A stretch of 64,000 nucleotides of DNA from Achromobacter pestifer (GCF_013267355.1 NZ_CP053985.1:2976001-3040000); one strand, 5' to 3'; positions 45,257-54,737 are shown, counted from the first letter of the stretch. Numbers and translations: made by a program. Notes: generated by a model from the sequence alone, not told the origin.

Positions 45257-46684
45257 TTACCGGGTTGCGACGGCCATCGGTCGAATTGCTGCGTCCCCAT
45301 TTGCCTGGCCGATCGAGGGGCGGCACGCCATCGAGAACCCGAAAGTATTGACGCCACCCTCGCTGCGTACGAACACGTCGCCCTGGTGGATCGAGGCGAT
45401 GGCCTTCACGATGGCCAGGCCCAGCCCGTGATGCCTGTCGCTGTGGCTGCGCGCGGTTTCCACTCTGAAAAAGCGCTCGAACAGACGCGGCAGAACCTGT
45501 GGCGCGATGGGAGCGCCCTGATTGGTGACGGAAACGTAGGCGAGTCCATCCTTTTCCTCCAGTTCCACGCGGATCCCGGTTTGCGCGGCGGTGTAGCAGG
45601 CCGCGTTTTCCAGCAGGTTTGCCAGCGCCCGATGGAACAATCGGCGGTCCGCGCAGGCGTGGGCGTCGCCTTCAAGGGCGACGGTCAGTTCTTTTTCCAC
45701 GAACAGCGGCTCAAGATATTCCATGGTCTTGGCCGCCTCATCCCGCAACGACACGTCGCCCATGTCCATGGCCATCCGGCCGACCTGCGCATGTGACAGG
45801 AACAGCATGTCGTTGACGATGGAGGTCATCCGTTCAAGTTCCTCCATGTTGGACTGCAGCAGCTCCTTGAATTCGTGTTCGTCCTTGCACACCGCCAGTC
45901 CGAGTTGTGTCTGGCCGATCAGGTTGGTCAGTGGCGTGCGCAGTTCATGCGCGACGTCGGCATTGAAGCTCTCGAGCTGGCGCCAGGCCACTTCCTGCCG
46001 CTCCAGCACGCCATTGAAGGAAATGGCCAGGTCCTTGATCTCCGCCGGAAGCTGCTCGATGCCCAGCCGCTGCCCGGTACTTCCCGGCGCCAGACCTTGC
46101 GCCTGTCCGCCCAAGCGCCTGACAGGCAAAAGTCCCAGCCGCGCGATGCCGTAGCCCAGGAAAGCCACCAACAAGGCGCCTGCGATCGATATCGCGATCA
46201 AGACGTTGGTGAAGTCGTCCAGCGTCTTCATGTAGGGTGTCGAATCCAGCGCGACGACCAAGCGCACGGCCGGGCGGCTGCCTGCGGGGGGAATGGTCGT
46301 GACGAGCACGTTCAGCGGACAGCAGCCGCTATTGCCCGGCAAGATAGAAAATCCGTCCGGCACCTGGCTCCATGTCACGCCGTCGGGCGCCGCGCCGCCA
46401 TAGCTGTAGAAGGGATCGTCGCTTACGATCCAGTGCTGCGCGTCGGGCCCGTCGTCCGGCGCCATGGCGCTGAGCTTGGAGACAACCTTATGCCATGTCT
46501 CCGGAGATTGCCGCGACATCACCAGCGGATCCAGGAACGAGTGGCGCAGCTCGAGTTCGTTGTGCATCTGCTGCTGCAGGGAGAGCCTGAGCGACTCCTG
46601 CAGCAGGACGGCGCATACCGAGACGATCAGCGCCACCGACAGGGCGAACATCAGCGCCAAGCGCGTCGATATGGAGGAAATCAT
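45257..46684 (-). CDS. Sensor histidine kinase (CusS-like heavy-metal sensor family)
   Basis: The 475-residue membrane kinase has TM1 at about 8-30, a periplasmic sensor (about 31-155) with an adjacent Cys121-Cys122 pair, TM2 at about 160-182, HAMP, the H-box [13 protein letters not shown] (His246), and an ATPase domain with N, G1 (NQGAPIAP) and G2 (HGLGLAIV) boxes. The family profile is that of copper/silver sensors, but the linked pump is a drug-type RND. Its start overlaps the regulator stop by 4 bp (TCAT on the plus strand). Confidence 0.9.
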   Translation of the reverse strand: MISSISTRLALMFALSVALIVSVCAVLLQESLRLSLQQQMHNELELRHSFLDPLVMSRQSPETWHKVVSKLSAMAPDDGPDAQHWIVSDDPFYSYGGAAPDGVTWSQVPDGFSILPGNSGCCPLNVLVTTIPPAGSRPAVRLVVALDSTPYMKTLDDFTNVLIAISIAGALLVAFLGYGIARLGLLPVRRLGGQAQGLAPGSTGQRLGIEQLPAEIKDLAISFNGVLERQEVAWRQLESFNADVAHELRTPLTNLIGQTQLGLAVCKDEHEFKELLQSNMEELERMTSIVNDMLFLSHAQVGRMAMDMGDVSLRDEAAKTMEYLEPLFVEKELTVALEGDAHACADRRLFHRALANLLENAACYTAAQTGIRVELEEKDGLAYVSVTNQGAPIAPQVLPRLFERFFRVETARSHSDRHHGLGLAIVKAIASIHQGDVFVRSEGGVNTFGFSMACRPSIGQANGDAAIRPMAVATR

Positions 46685-47379
46685 GGCTGCTCGGCGGCGG
46701 ATTCGTTGCGGCTTTCGAGCAGATAACCCATGCCTCTGACGGTATGCAGCAGCTTCTTCTCGTAGGGAGCGTCAACCTTGAGGCGCAAGCGCCGCATGGC
46801 CACTTCGACCACATTGGCGTCGCTGTCGAAATTCATGTCCCAGACCTGTTCCGCGATCATCAGCTTGGACAGGATCTCGCCCTGGTGCCGCACCAGCAGG
46901 CTGAGCAGCGCGAACTCCTTGGCGGTCAGGTCCAGCCGCTGCCCGGCGCGGGTGGCGCGCCGCGCCATCATGTCGACCTGCAGGTCGTCCGCCTGCAGCA
47001 GGGTCGACTCGCCGCCCGCGCCACTCCGGCGCCGCAGCAGGGCCTGGATCCGCGCCACCAGCTCGGTGAAGGAGAACGGCTTGGGTAAATAATCGTCCGC
47101 GCCCTGGCGCAGACCTTTGACCCGTTCATCCACGGAACCGCGGGCAGACAGCATCAGCACCGGCGTCTGCTTGCGCGCGCGCAGCAGCCCCAGGACCGCA
47201 TAGCCGTCCTGGCCAGGCAGCATGACGTCCAGGATGATGCCGTCGTAGTCATGCTCCAGGGCCAGGAACAGGCCTTCCGCTCCATCGCCGGACACGTCCA
47301 CGGTATAGCCCAGGCCGGTCAGCCCGCGCTTGATGTACGAGGCCGTCTTCGGCTCGTCTTCCACTACCAGCAGGCGCAT
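46681..47379 (-). CDS. OmpR-family response regulator (CusR-like)
   Basis: The 232-residue regulator has a receiver domain (phospho-acceptor Asp51 in [10 protein letters not shown], acidic pocket VEDE) and a C-terminal winged helix (about 130-225). OmpR-family regulators bind direct repeats head to tail, normally at about 11-bp spacing. Upstream of this gene and of three neighbouring units I find exactly such 11-bp repeats of GTCAG type, so I infer it is the activator of all four. The ATG at 47379 is chosen by homology (MRLLVVEDE). Confidence 0.92.
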   Translation of the reverse strand: MRLLVVEDEPKTASYIKRGLTGLGYTVDVSGDGAEGLFLALEHDYDGIILDVMLPGQDGYAVLGLLRARKQTPVLMLSARGSVDERVKGLRQGADDYLPKPFSFTELVARIQALLRRRSGAGGESTLLQADDLQVDMMARRATRAGQRLDLTAKEFALLSLLVRHQGEILSKLMIAEQVWDMNFDSDANVVEVAMRRLRLKVDAPYEKKLLHTVRGMGYLLESRNESAAEQP

Positions 47380-47482
47380 TTTTTCCCCTCGCTGCTTCTT
47401 TGCAATTGTCCATGGCGGCAGCCGCCTGTGCCGGGGCCTGCATGGTCTTCCGCCGATCCGCCCAGAGCGGATGCGCCGCGAC

Positions 47483-47526
47483 ACTGTAGACCGCCGCCGC
47501 CGTCGCCAACGTGACCCGAAACTGAC
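47483..47526 (-). promoter_or_regulatory. Predicted response-regulator promoter of the two-component operon
   Basis: Reading on the minus strand: GTCAG (47526-47522), N6, GTCAC (47515-47511), N6, GACGG (47504-47500), exactly 11 bp, then TACAGT (47488-47483) as the -10. The third unit is the weakest. The arrangement is the same as at the three other promoters of the cluster and predicts autoregulation. Confidence 0.6.
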
Positions 47527-47547
47527 GCCATTGTCAGGAACCGCTCC

Positions 47548-47613
47548 GTCAGCCAGGAGACATATTCGCGTCAGGAAAGGGTCACGCTGAGGTCAGCGGC
47601 CCCTGGCTAGAGT
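47548..47613 (+). promoter_or_regulatory. Five-unit 11-bp direct-repeat array and -10 of the glycosyltransferase gene
   Basis: Units start at 47548 (GTCAG), 47559 (GACAT), 47570 (GTCAG), 47581 (GTCAC) and 47592 (GTCAG), each 11 bp apart. After the last unit come exactly 11 bp and TAGAGT (47608-47613). The repeat replaces a normal -35, as in PhoB-type activation. The glycosyltransferase ATG is 62 nt further on. Confidence 0.7.
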
Positions 47614-47675
47614 GCACCGCATGAACACTTTGCGGCGCCCCTGCCTCGCTGGGGCGGCCGCCGCGCCGGACACTC

Positions 47676-48791
47676 ATGAAGATCCTCTACACCAACTACC
47701 ACAAGGGCGACGGCGGCGGCCACACCACTTATCTCGCCACGCTTATCCGCCACCTTGGGGTTCATCATAATGTGACCTTGGCCGTGCCGGCATCCAGCCG
47801 GCTGTATAGCGAAACGGACGTGGCGGACTTGAGCCGGAATGTGGCCGTGGAATATTCCAGCCGCATCTGGAACACTCCCGCGGTGGTCTCGCACCTGGTG
47901 AACATCATGGCGGCGGATAGATTCGACATCGTGCACGTGAATGGTTCCCTGGATCACCGCAGCGTGATGCTCGCCAGGATGAGGCTGCGCGGGCCTCGGC
48001 CCCCAGTGGTCTACACCAAGCACGACAATCACGAAATCTCCGGACTGGGGCCCTTGCTGCGCGCCCACATGGCGACCGACCACGTCATCGCGGTCTGCGA
48101 CGACTCGGCGCGCAAGCTGCTGGCCTCGCCCTATGCCCGTTGCCCGATCAGCACGGTCAAGAATGGCGTGGATACGGGGCGCTACCAGCCTTACCCAGCG
48201 TTGGAATGCGAGGCCTTGCGGCGCGCCTGGCCGGTCGATACCGAGGATCGCCTCATCATCGGCAGCAACGCCGGCACCGCCAACTACAAGAACTGGCTGC
48301 ACATGGTCGAGGGGGTCTCGTTGCTGCCGCCGCAACTGCGGCGGCAGGTGCTGGTGGCGATAGCCGGACTGCCGCCCAGCATCGAGCAGCAGGCCCGGAT
48401 CATGGAGCTGGGCATGGCCGGCCAAGTCTATTACGCTGGCCTCTTGTCCGATGTTCGGCCTTTCGTGGCCGCGTTCGACCTGGGTTTCGTCCTGTCCACC
48501 CGCATCGAGACCATATCCTTCGCATGCCGGGAAATGATGGCAATGGGCAAACCTGTCATGGTGAGCCGCTATGCGGGATTGCCTGAAAACATCGACCATG
48601 GCGTCGATGGCTGGGTCGTGGAGCCATCCTCGCCTGGCGGCATCGCGCAATGCCTCGCCCGGATCATCCCGCAAAGGCAACAGCTCCGGGCCATGGGCCG
48701 GGAAGCGCGCGCCAAGAGCGTGGCCAAATTCGGCGTCGAGAGATTCGTCGGGCAGACGCTGGCCGTGTACGACGAGCTGCTGGCTGCCTAG
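47676..48791 (+). CDS. Family 4 glycosyltransferase
   Basis: The 371-residue GT-B enzyme has an N-terminal acceptor domain (GDGGGHTTYLATLIRHL, VHVNGS) and a C-terminal nucleotide-sugar domain with the GT4 acidic/glycine segment (EMMAMGKPVMVSRYAGLPE). Such enzymes transfer sugars to lipids or polysaccharides. No polysaccharide cluster surrounds it; it sits between a two-component system and an efflux operon and shares their promoter repeats. Its acceptor is unknown. A role in envelope modification under the same stress is inferred. Confidence 0.88.
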   Translation: MKILYTNYHKGDGGGHTTYLATLIRHLGVHHNVTLAVPASSRLYSETDVADLSRNVAVEYSSRIWNTPAVVSHLVNIMAADRFDIVHVNGSLDHRSVMLARMRLRGPRPPVVYTKHDNHEISGLGPLLRAHMATDHVIAVCDDSARKLLASPYARCPISTVKNGVDTGRYQPYPALECEALRRAWPVDTEDRLIIGSNAGTANYKNWLHMVEGVSLLPPQLRRQVLVAIAGLPPSIEQQARIMELGMAGQVYYAGLLSDVRPFVAAFDLGFVLSTRIETISFACREMMAMGKPVMVSRYAGLPENIDHGVDGWVVEPSSPGGIAQCLARIIPQRQQLRAMGREARAKSVAKFGVERFVGQTLAVYDELLAA

Positions 48792-48840
48792 ATCCGGCGC
48801 GAGCCCGGACGAACCTTCGCCTGGCCCACCTTCAGCCCGC

Positions 48841-50199
48841 CTACCCGCCTTGCATGCCGCTCGCCACTCCCAGCGTCCGGTAGATGTCCACCCAGCGTAG
48901 CGCCACATCTATCGTGGCGCTTGAAAGCGTGCGTTCGATGTCATAGGCGCTGCGCTGCGCATCCAGGACTTCGAGCAGCGACACCATGCCTTCCTCGTAT
49001 TGCCTGCGCGCCAGATCCGACGCCGTTTGGGCGGCTGCCGCGGCGGCGTCCAGCCGCGCCTGGCGCAGCATGGATTGCCCGTAGGCGTGGATGCTGGTCT
49101 GGCTCTCCCTGAACGCCGACCGTAAAGCGGACTCATAAGCCAGGCGGCTCTGCGCCAATCTGGCGTCCGCGCTTTCCACTCGGGCCCGGATTGCGCCGAA
49201 ATCGAACAGCGGCTGCAGGAGCTGCAGACTGAGGGACCATCCTGGACTGCCGACGCCCCGCTCGAAGCCTCCGAGCGCGCCCAGGGTCAACTGCGGAAAC
49301 CTCGCGGCCCGTTCCGCCGCCAGCTCTCCCCCCGCGGCAGCCATGCGCCGCTCGGCGGCCCGGACATCCGGCCGCCAGCGCAACGTCTCGGCGGGCATGG
49401 CCAACAGGGCGTTTGCCGCTACCCGTTGCGGCACCCGCGGTTGTTCCGATCCAAGTTCCAGCAGGCGATCGATCGTCGCGACGTCGGTCGCCAGCAGGTA
49501 GGCCAGTGCATAGCGGGCGCTGGTGATCTGCTGCTGCGCCACCGGGATTTCAGCCAGGGTGGATTCGTGCTCCGCCAGCATGCGCTCGGCGTCGAGCCGG
49601 TTCGCCATTCCCATGCGTCGTCGCGCCTCGACAAGCTGGCTGGTGCGTCCGAGCACCTCGCCCGTTCTTTGCGCCAGTTGCGCCTGCCGCTGCGCCAGGC
49701 GCAACTGGAGGTAGACGACGGCGACCTCCGCCATCAAGCTCAGCCGTAGGGCTTCGTAGTCATGCACGGTGGCCTGCGCCAGGGCCCCGGCGGCATCGCG
49801 CTGAGCCCGCAGCCGTCCGAACAGGTCGATCTCCCAGGCCAGGTCCGCGCCATACCAGGAGGCGGGCTCTAGGCCAGAGGCGCGTTGCGCACTGGCTCCC
49901 GCGCCCAGTGCCGGGAACAGCGCAGCGCCGGCCAGCCGGCGCTGCGCGCGTTGTTCCCGGATACGTTCAGCCGCCACCGCCAGGTCGAGATTCGACGCCA
50001 GCACCTGTTCAAGCAGGTGGTTCAGCGCCGCATCCTCGAAGCCGTCCCACCAGCGCAGCGGCATACCGGCCTGCGCCAGCAGTACATCCGCGGGTTGGCC
50101 CAGGTCTTGGGCGGATGGCTCGGGAGCCACGGCCGAGCAGCCGGCCAGGAACGCCGCCAGGACGATGGCGGTGCCTGCTTTCACGTGTCTCTTCCTCAT
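48841..50199 (-). CDS. RND efflux outer-membrane lipoprotein (NodT/OprM family)
   Basis: Outer-membrane channel of the tripartite pump. From the ATG at 50199 it has 452 residues: a lipoprotein signal with lipobox LAGC (about Cys20), then two OEP repeat domains of beta-strands and long helices. The ATG overlaps the stop of the RND pump gene by 4 bp. The longer upstream frame lies inside the pump gene and is spurious. It is the last gene of the operon and is convergent with the glycosyltransferase. Confidence 0.93.
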   Translation of the reverse strand: MRKRHVKAGTAIVLAAFLAGCSAVAPEPSAQDLGQPADVLLAQAGMPLRWWDGFEDAALNHLLEQVLASNLDLAVAAERIREQRAQRRLAGAALFPALGAGASAQRASGLEPASWYGADLAWEIDLFGRLRAQRDAAGALAQATVHDYEALRLSLMAEVAVVYLQLRLAQRQAQLAQRTGEVLGRTSQLVEARRRMGMANRLDAERMLAEHESTLAEIPVAQQQITSARYALAYLLATDVATIDRLLELGSEQPRVPQRVAANALLAMPAETLRWRPDVRAAERRMAAAGGELAAERAARFPQLTLGALGGFERGVGSPGWSLSLQLLQPLFDFGAIRARVESADARLAQSRLAYESALRSAFRESQTSIHAYGQSMLRQARLDAAAAAAQTASDLARRQYEEGMVSLLEVLDAQRSAYDIERTLSSATIDVALRWVDIYRTLGVASGMQGG

Positions 50200-53100
50200 G
50201 CTTGGCGGCTCTTTGTCAACGCTTGCGGTGCCGATGGAACTGGCCCCTTGTCCCGCAGGAATAGGCGGTTCAATGCCAGGAATACCACCGGCGTGGTCAG
50301 CAGGGTCAGCAGCTGGCTGATGGCCAATCCGCCCACAATGGCGACGCCCAGCGGCTCGCGCAGCTCCGCGCCGGTGCCGAACGCCAGCATCAGTGGCACC
50401 GCGCCCAGTGCAGCCGCCAGGGTCGTCATCATGATCGGACGGAACCGCACCAGGCAGGCTTCGCGCATGGCTTGCCGCGCTGGCAGGCCGCGCTCGCGCT
50501 GTGCCTGCAAGGCGAAGTCGACCAGCAGGATGCCGTTCTTCTTGACGATGCCGATCAGCAGGATCAGGCCGATCAGCGCCATTACCGAGAAATCCAGTCC
50601 CCACAGCCACAGGAACAGGATGGCGCCGAGCCCGGCCGACGGCAGCGTGGAAAGTATCGCCAGGGGATGCACGAAGCTCTCGTAAAGTACGCCCAGGATG
50701 ATGTAGACAGCCAGCAGCGCCGCCAGGATCAGCCATGGCTGGCTGGCGAGCGAGTCCTGGAAAGCCTGGGCCGCACCCTGGAAGGTACCGGTCACGCTCG
50801 CGGGCATGTCCAGCGTCTCGCGGATCTGTTCCAGCCGCTGCACCGCCTCGCCTAGCGCGACGCCGGGCGCCAGGTTGAAAGACAGGTTGGCGGCGGGCAG
50901 CAGCGAATCGTGCACGATCACAGCGGGCCCCCTTGTTGGCTCTTCGATTTGCGCGAAGCTCAGTAACGGGACCATCTCCCCGGTCAGGGGCGAGCGCAGT
51001 TGGAAGTACGCCAGGCTTTCAGCCGTACCGCGCTGGTGGCGGTCGATCTCCAGCACCACGTAATATTGATTGGCCTCGGTCTGGATCTGGTTGACCTGAC
51101 GCTGGCCGAACGCGTCGTACAGCGCATTGTCCACGTCGCTGGCGCTGAATCCATAGCGCGCCGCGACCGTCCGGTCCAGCGTCAGCCGCGTGATTTGCGC
51201 GTCCCACTGCAAATCGTGCGAGGCATCGCGGAAGATCGGGTCGCGCTGCATCGCGCTGGTCAGCTTCTCCGCCCACTCGGCCAGTCTTGCGCTGTCTTGC
51301 GCGCGCATTACGTAGAGATATTGGGCCCGCGGCTGGCCCGCGCCGATGTTGATGTCCTGGGCGGCGCGCAGGAATACCTGTATGCCGGGGATCTGCGCCA
51401 ACTGCGGCCGTAGCCGGTCGATGATTTCGCTGGCGCTGGCGTCGCGGTCGCCCGGGTCGTTCAGTACCAGCCAGATGCGACCGTTGCCTAGCGTGGCGGC
51501 GCCGCCGACCGCGTGGTTGAGGCCCACGATGTCCGGATCGGCCTGGACGATGGCTTCTATCTGCTTGTGCTTTTGCACCATGTTTTCGTATGAAATATCG
51601 GAAGCCGCGCGCGTCACGCCCACGATGAACCCGGTGTCCTGCAGCGGGAAGAAGCCTTTCGGAATCGCCATGAAGCTGGCGACGCTGGCAAGTACGGTCA
51701 GCAGGAACGCCAGCAGCGTAATGCGCTGGTGCGCCAGCACCCAGTCCAGCGCATGCGTGTAGAGCCCGAGCAAGCGGCTTGGCCGGCCGGGCGAGGCTCC
51801 GTGATGCTGAGGTTTCATGAAAAGGCTGGCCAGCGTGGGGGCGAGCGTCAGGCAGACGATCAAGGAAATCATGATCGCGGCCGTCGCGGTCAGCGCGAAC
51901 TCGCTGAACAGGCGGCCGACTATCCCCTCCATGAACAGCAGCGGGGTGAAGGCCGCCACCAACGATACGCTGATGGACATGACGGTAAAGCCAATTTCCT
52001 GGGTTCCTTTCAAGGCGGCCTCCCGCATGCCGGCGCCGGCTTCGAGATGGCGGTGGATGTTCTCGATGACCACGATGGCGTCGTCCACGATGAAGCCCAC
52101 TGCCACCACGATCGCCACCAGAGTCAGATTGTTCAGGCTGAACCCGACCAAGGACATCAGCGCGAAAGTCGCGACCAGCGACACCCCCAGCACCGCCGCC
52201 ACGATCAGCGTGGCCGAAGTCTGCCGCAGGAACACCGCCATGACGCCAATCACCAGGACGATGGCGATGGCCAAGGCCAGCTGTACCTCGTGCAGGGACG
52301 AGCGTATGGTGCGGGTGCGGTCGTTGTAGACCGCCACCGCCACGTCCGCCGGCAGCGCCGCCTGCAGGGCGGGCAGCGCCCGGGTGATCCGGTCTGCCGT
52401 GGCAACGATGTTGGCGCCGGGCTGGCGCCGGATGAGCAATACCACGCCGGGTTTGCCATCAGGCCAGACGGCGGTGTAGTCATCCTCGGCGCCGTGCTCT
52501 ACCGTGGCCACGTCCCGCAGCAACACCGGCTCGCCCTCGCGGTAGCCGATGACCAGCGCGCCGTAGTCCGCGGCATCGAACAACTGATCGTTCACGTCCA
52601 GCGTCGCGACCCGGTCGGCACTGAACAACGCGCCCTTGGGCAAGTTCACGCTGCTGCGTTGTATCGCCTCGCGCACGTCTTGCAAGGTGCTGCGCGTCGC
52701 CGCCAAGGCTTCCGGATTGGCGCGTATCCGTATCGCCGGCCGGCGCAGCCCGGTCAGCGATATCTGGCCCACGCCCTCCACCTGGCTCAATTGGCGCGCC
52801 AGCACCGTCTCGACCTGGTCGCTCAGTTCGGTCAGCGACAGGGTCTCGGAGGTGGCGCTGAGGATGAGGACCGGGCTGTCGGCCGGATTCACCTTGCGCC
52901 AGGTCGGCAGGTTGGGAAGGTCGGCCGGCAGCCGGCCCGCCGCGGTATTGATAGCCGCCTGAATTTCCTGGGCAGCCACATCGATGTCCTTGTCCAGCGA
53001 AAACTGCAACGTCAGTGTGGTGGCTCCGATGGAACTGGACGACGTCATTTCGGTCACGCCCGGAATTGCGCTGAACTGCACTTCCAGCGGCGTGGCCACC

Positions 53101-53294
53101 GACGACGCCATGGTCTGGGCGCTGGCTCCCGGCAGCCGCGCCTCGACCTGGATCGTGGGGAAGTCCACTTCGGGCAACGGCGCGACGGGCAGCCGCAGAT
53201 AGGCGAGAGCGCCCAGCAGCACCGTGGCGAGTGTCAGCAGCACGGTACCCACGGGGTGCGCGATGCACCACGCATAGAGGCTAGCGCGTTGCAT
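50196..53294 (-). CDS. RND efflux pump inner-membrane transporter (HAE-1, MdtB/MdtC-like)
   Basis: The 1032-residue proton-driven exporter has 12 membrane helices and two large periplasmic loops. TM4 contains the paired acidic residues for proton relay in VGFIVDDAIVVIENI. The overall pattern fits the multidrug (HAE-1) branch near MdtB/MdtC rather than the CusA metal branch; the Met clusters and the DExxE-type TM4 motif of metal pumps are not seen. The ATG at 53294 (MQRASLYAWCI) overlaps the adaptor gene by 14 bp. Only one transporter gene is present, unlike MdtBC. Confidence 0.93.
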   Translation of the reverse strand: MQRASLYAWCIAHPVGTVLLTLATVLLGALAYLRLPVAPLPEVDFPTIQVEARLPGASAQTMASSVATPLEVQFSAIPGVTEMTSSSSIGATTLTLQFSLDKDIDVAAQEIQAAINTAAGRLPADLPNLPTWRKVNPADSPVLILSATSETLSLTELSDQVETVLARQLSQVEGVGQISLTGLRRPAIRIRANPEALAATRSTLQDVREAIQRSSVNLPKGALFSADRVATLDVNDQLFDAADYGALVIGYREGEPVLLRDVATVEHGAEDDYTAVWPDGKPGVVLLIRRQPGANIVATADRITRALPALQAALPADVAVAVYNDRTRTIRSSLHEVQLALAIAIVLVIGVMAVFLRQTSATLIVAAVLGVSLVATFALMSLVGFSLNNLTLVAIVVAVGFIVDDAIVVIENIHRHLEAGAGMREAALKGTQEIGFTVMSISVSLVAAFTPLLFMEGIVGRLFSEFALTATAAIMISLIVCLTLAPTLASLFMKPQHHGASPGRPSRLLGLYTHALDWVLAHQRITLLAFLLTVLASVASFMAIPKGFFPLQDTGFIVGVTRAASDISYENMVQKHKQIEAIVQADPDIVGLNHAVGGAATLGNGRIWLVLNDPGDRDASASEIIDRLRPQLAQIPGIQVFLRAAQDINIGAGQPRAQYLYVMRAQDSARLAEWAEKLTSAMQRDPIFRDASHDLQWDAQITRLTLDRTVAARYGFSASDVDNALYDAFGQRQVNQIQTEANQYYVVLEIDRHQRGTAESLAYFQLRSPLTGEMVPLLSFAQIEEPTRGPAVIVHDSLLPAANLSFNLAPGVALGEAVQRLEQIRETLDMPASVTGTFQGAAQAFQDSLASQPWLILAALLAVYIILGVLYESFVHPLAILSTLPSAGLGAILFLWLWGLDFSVMALIGLILLIGIVKKNGILLVDFALQAQRERGLPARQAMREACLVRFRPIMMTTLAAALGAVPLMLAFGTGAELREPLGVAIVGGLAISQLLTLLTTPVVFLALNRLFLRDKGPVPSAPQALTKSRQA

Positions 53295-54489
53295 CGCCGC
53301 CCGCCTTTGATTTGCCCGCGGCCGCCATGCGGGATTCGCCGGCCGCGCTATCCACTGCTTCCGCGCGCACCCGCGCCCCGGGGTAGAGCCGCGAGGCGCC
53401 ATCCACCACGACGGACGCGCCCTGGTCCACGCCCGCGACCGCCGTCCACGCATCGGTGCCGTACAGCACCTGCACGGGAACCGGATGCGTCGTGGCGTCG
53501 TCGACGCGCCAGACGAACCTGCCGTCCTCGCCACGCTGCACTGCCCTGGTCGGGACCACCTGTACGTCGTTCATGACCTGCAGCGCCACCGTTGCCACAA
53601 CCGACTGCCCCGGCCAGAGCCGCGCCTGTGGATTGTCGAACAGCGCCTTCAGGCGCACGGTGCCGCTGACCGTGGAGACCTGGTTGTCCACCAGGGCCAG
53701 CCGCCCCTGCGCCAGCAGTTCGCCGCCATCGCTGGCGTAGGCCTGCACCGGCACCGGGGATGCGCCAGCAAGCGCCTCGCGGATGCGCGGGAGCAGGGCC
53801 TGGGGCAGGGAAATCTCCACCGAAATCGGATCCATCTGGACAATCGTGAACAGCACCTGCGCTTCGGCCGAACGCAATACATTGCCCGCATGCAGCATCT
53901 GGATACCAACCCGCCCGTTCAATGGCGAACGGATTTCCGTGTGCGAAAGGAGGACTTGCTGGGTTTGCACCGCAGCCTCCAGATTGCGCGCGGAGGCGTC
54001 CAGCTCGCTCACGCGAGCCGCCTGCTGTTCGAGCACCTGGGCGGATACCGCTTCCTCTTTGCGCAGGCTGCGATAGCGCGCCAGGTCCAGCCGCGCCACC
54101 CGCAATTGCGCGGCCGCCATGGCGTGCTGCGCACGCGCCTGCGCCAGCGCAGACACAATCAACCGGTCGTCGATGCGGGCCAGGACGTCTCCCGCCTTCA
54201 CCGTCATGCCTTCCTGTGCCACGATTTGGTTCAGCACGCCGTCAACCTGGCTGCGCACATCGACGCTGCGCAGCGAACGGACGTCGCCCGGCGATCTGTG
54301 CAGCATCGGCATCTCCGCGCGCTGCTCCACCATGGCGGTTCGCACGGGGATCAGCGGCCGCTCGGTCAGTGCGACCGCGCCGGTGTCCGCCTGCCACCAC
54401 AGGTAGGCGGCGAAGGCGGCCCCTGCGGCCAGTGCAGATGCCGACGCGATCGCGCGCCGCCGCGTGAAGAATCTCGATGAGTACGCCAT
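53281..54489 (-). CDS. RND efflux periplasmic adaptor (membrane fusion protein)
   Basis: The 402-residue adaptor joins the inner-membrane pump to the outer-membrane channel. It has an N-terminal signal-anchor helix (about 12-32), a lipoyl/barrel-sandwich domain (LRSVDVRSQVDGVLNQIVAQEGMTV), a coiled-coil hairpin (about 130-190) and beta-barrel domains, typical of MdtA. A Lys/Gly-rich tail follows. The ATG at 54489 is chosen by homology. It heads the three-gene pump operon, about 102 nt after the predicted -10. Confidence 0.92.
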   Translation of the reverse strand: MAYSSRFFTRRRAIASASALAAGAAFAAYLWWQADTGAVALTERPLIPVRTAMVEQRAEMPMLHRSPGDVRSLRSVDVRSQVDGVLNQIVAQEGMTVKAGDVLARIDDRLIVSALAQARAQHAMAAAQLRVARLDLARYRSLRKEEAVSAQVLEQQAARVSELDASARNLEAAVQTQQVLLSHTEIRSPLNGRVGIQMLHAGNVLRSAEAQVLFTIVQMDPISVEISLPQALLPRIREALAGASPVPVQAYASDGGELLAQGRLALVDNQVSTVSGTVRLKALFDNPQARLWPGQSVVATVALQVMNDVQVVPTRAVQRGEDGRFVWRVDDATTHPVPVQVLYGTDAWTAVAGVDQGASVVVDGASRLYPGARVRAEAVDSAAGESRMAAAGKSKAGGDATR

Positions 54490-54591
54490 GACTGTCAGGC
54501 TCCCGCAGGAAAGGTGGAGTTGCCGGCACGCGACTGCCTCCCGCACAAGGCGCGGCTGGAGCGGCGCTGCATCCAATGCCGGCATGAGAGC

Positions 54592-54646
54592 ACTCTATAG
54601 ATCCCGCACTGTCCCGGCGCTGACGCCTTGCTGACATGGAGATAAC
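54592..54646 (-). promoter_or_regulatory. Predicted response-regulator promoter of the RND efflux operon
   Basis: On the minus strand four units are phased at 11 bp: GTTAT (54646-54642), GTCAG (54635-54631), GTCAG (54624-54620) and GACAG (54613-54609). Then come exactly 11 bp and TAGAGT (54597-54592), the same hexamer and spacing as at the glycosyltransferase promoter. The adaptor ATG lies 102 nt beyond. Confidence 0.68.
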
Positions 54647-54693
54647 CGAAATGGCCCGTCGAAAATGACGTGGCCGCGCCGCCTGACAACGAC

Positions 54694-54737
54694 GTTATTT
54701 GCGGGTCATGCTCAGGTCAGCTGTGGTTGCGCAGAAT
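54694..54737 (+). promoter_or_regulatory. Predicted response-regulator promoter of the small secreted protein gene
   Basis: Units GTTAT (54694), GTCAT (54705) and GTCAG (54716) are phased at 11 bp. Exactly 11 bp after the last unit lies CAGAAT (54732-54737). The 21 bp at 54703-54723 match 18 of 21 positions of the glycosyltransferase promoter (47579-47599). The ATG is 64 nt beyond the hexamer. Confidence 0.66.

Noticed and set aside
47548..47596. The GTCAG repeats could be Pho boxes bound by PhoB, since PhoB also uses TGTCA-type repeats at 11-bp spacing.
   Set aside because: The base before GTCA is C, G or A here, not the T of the Pho box consensus, and the four sites flank only this regulator's operon and neighbours. 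The local regulator is the simpler explanation, but PhoB cannot be excluded by eye.
45257..54489. Annotating the kinase, regulator and pump as a copper/silver CusRS-CusCBA system.
   Set aside because: The transporter is of the HAE-1 drug type and lacks the metal-pump methionine and TM4 features; only the kinase and regulator resemble Cus proteins.
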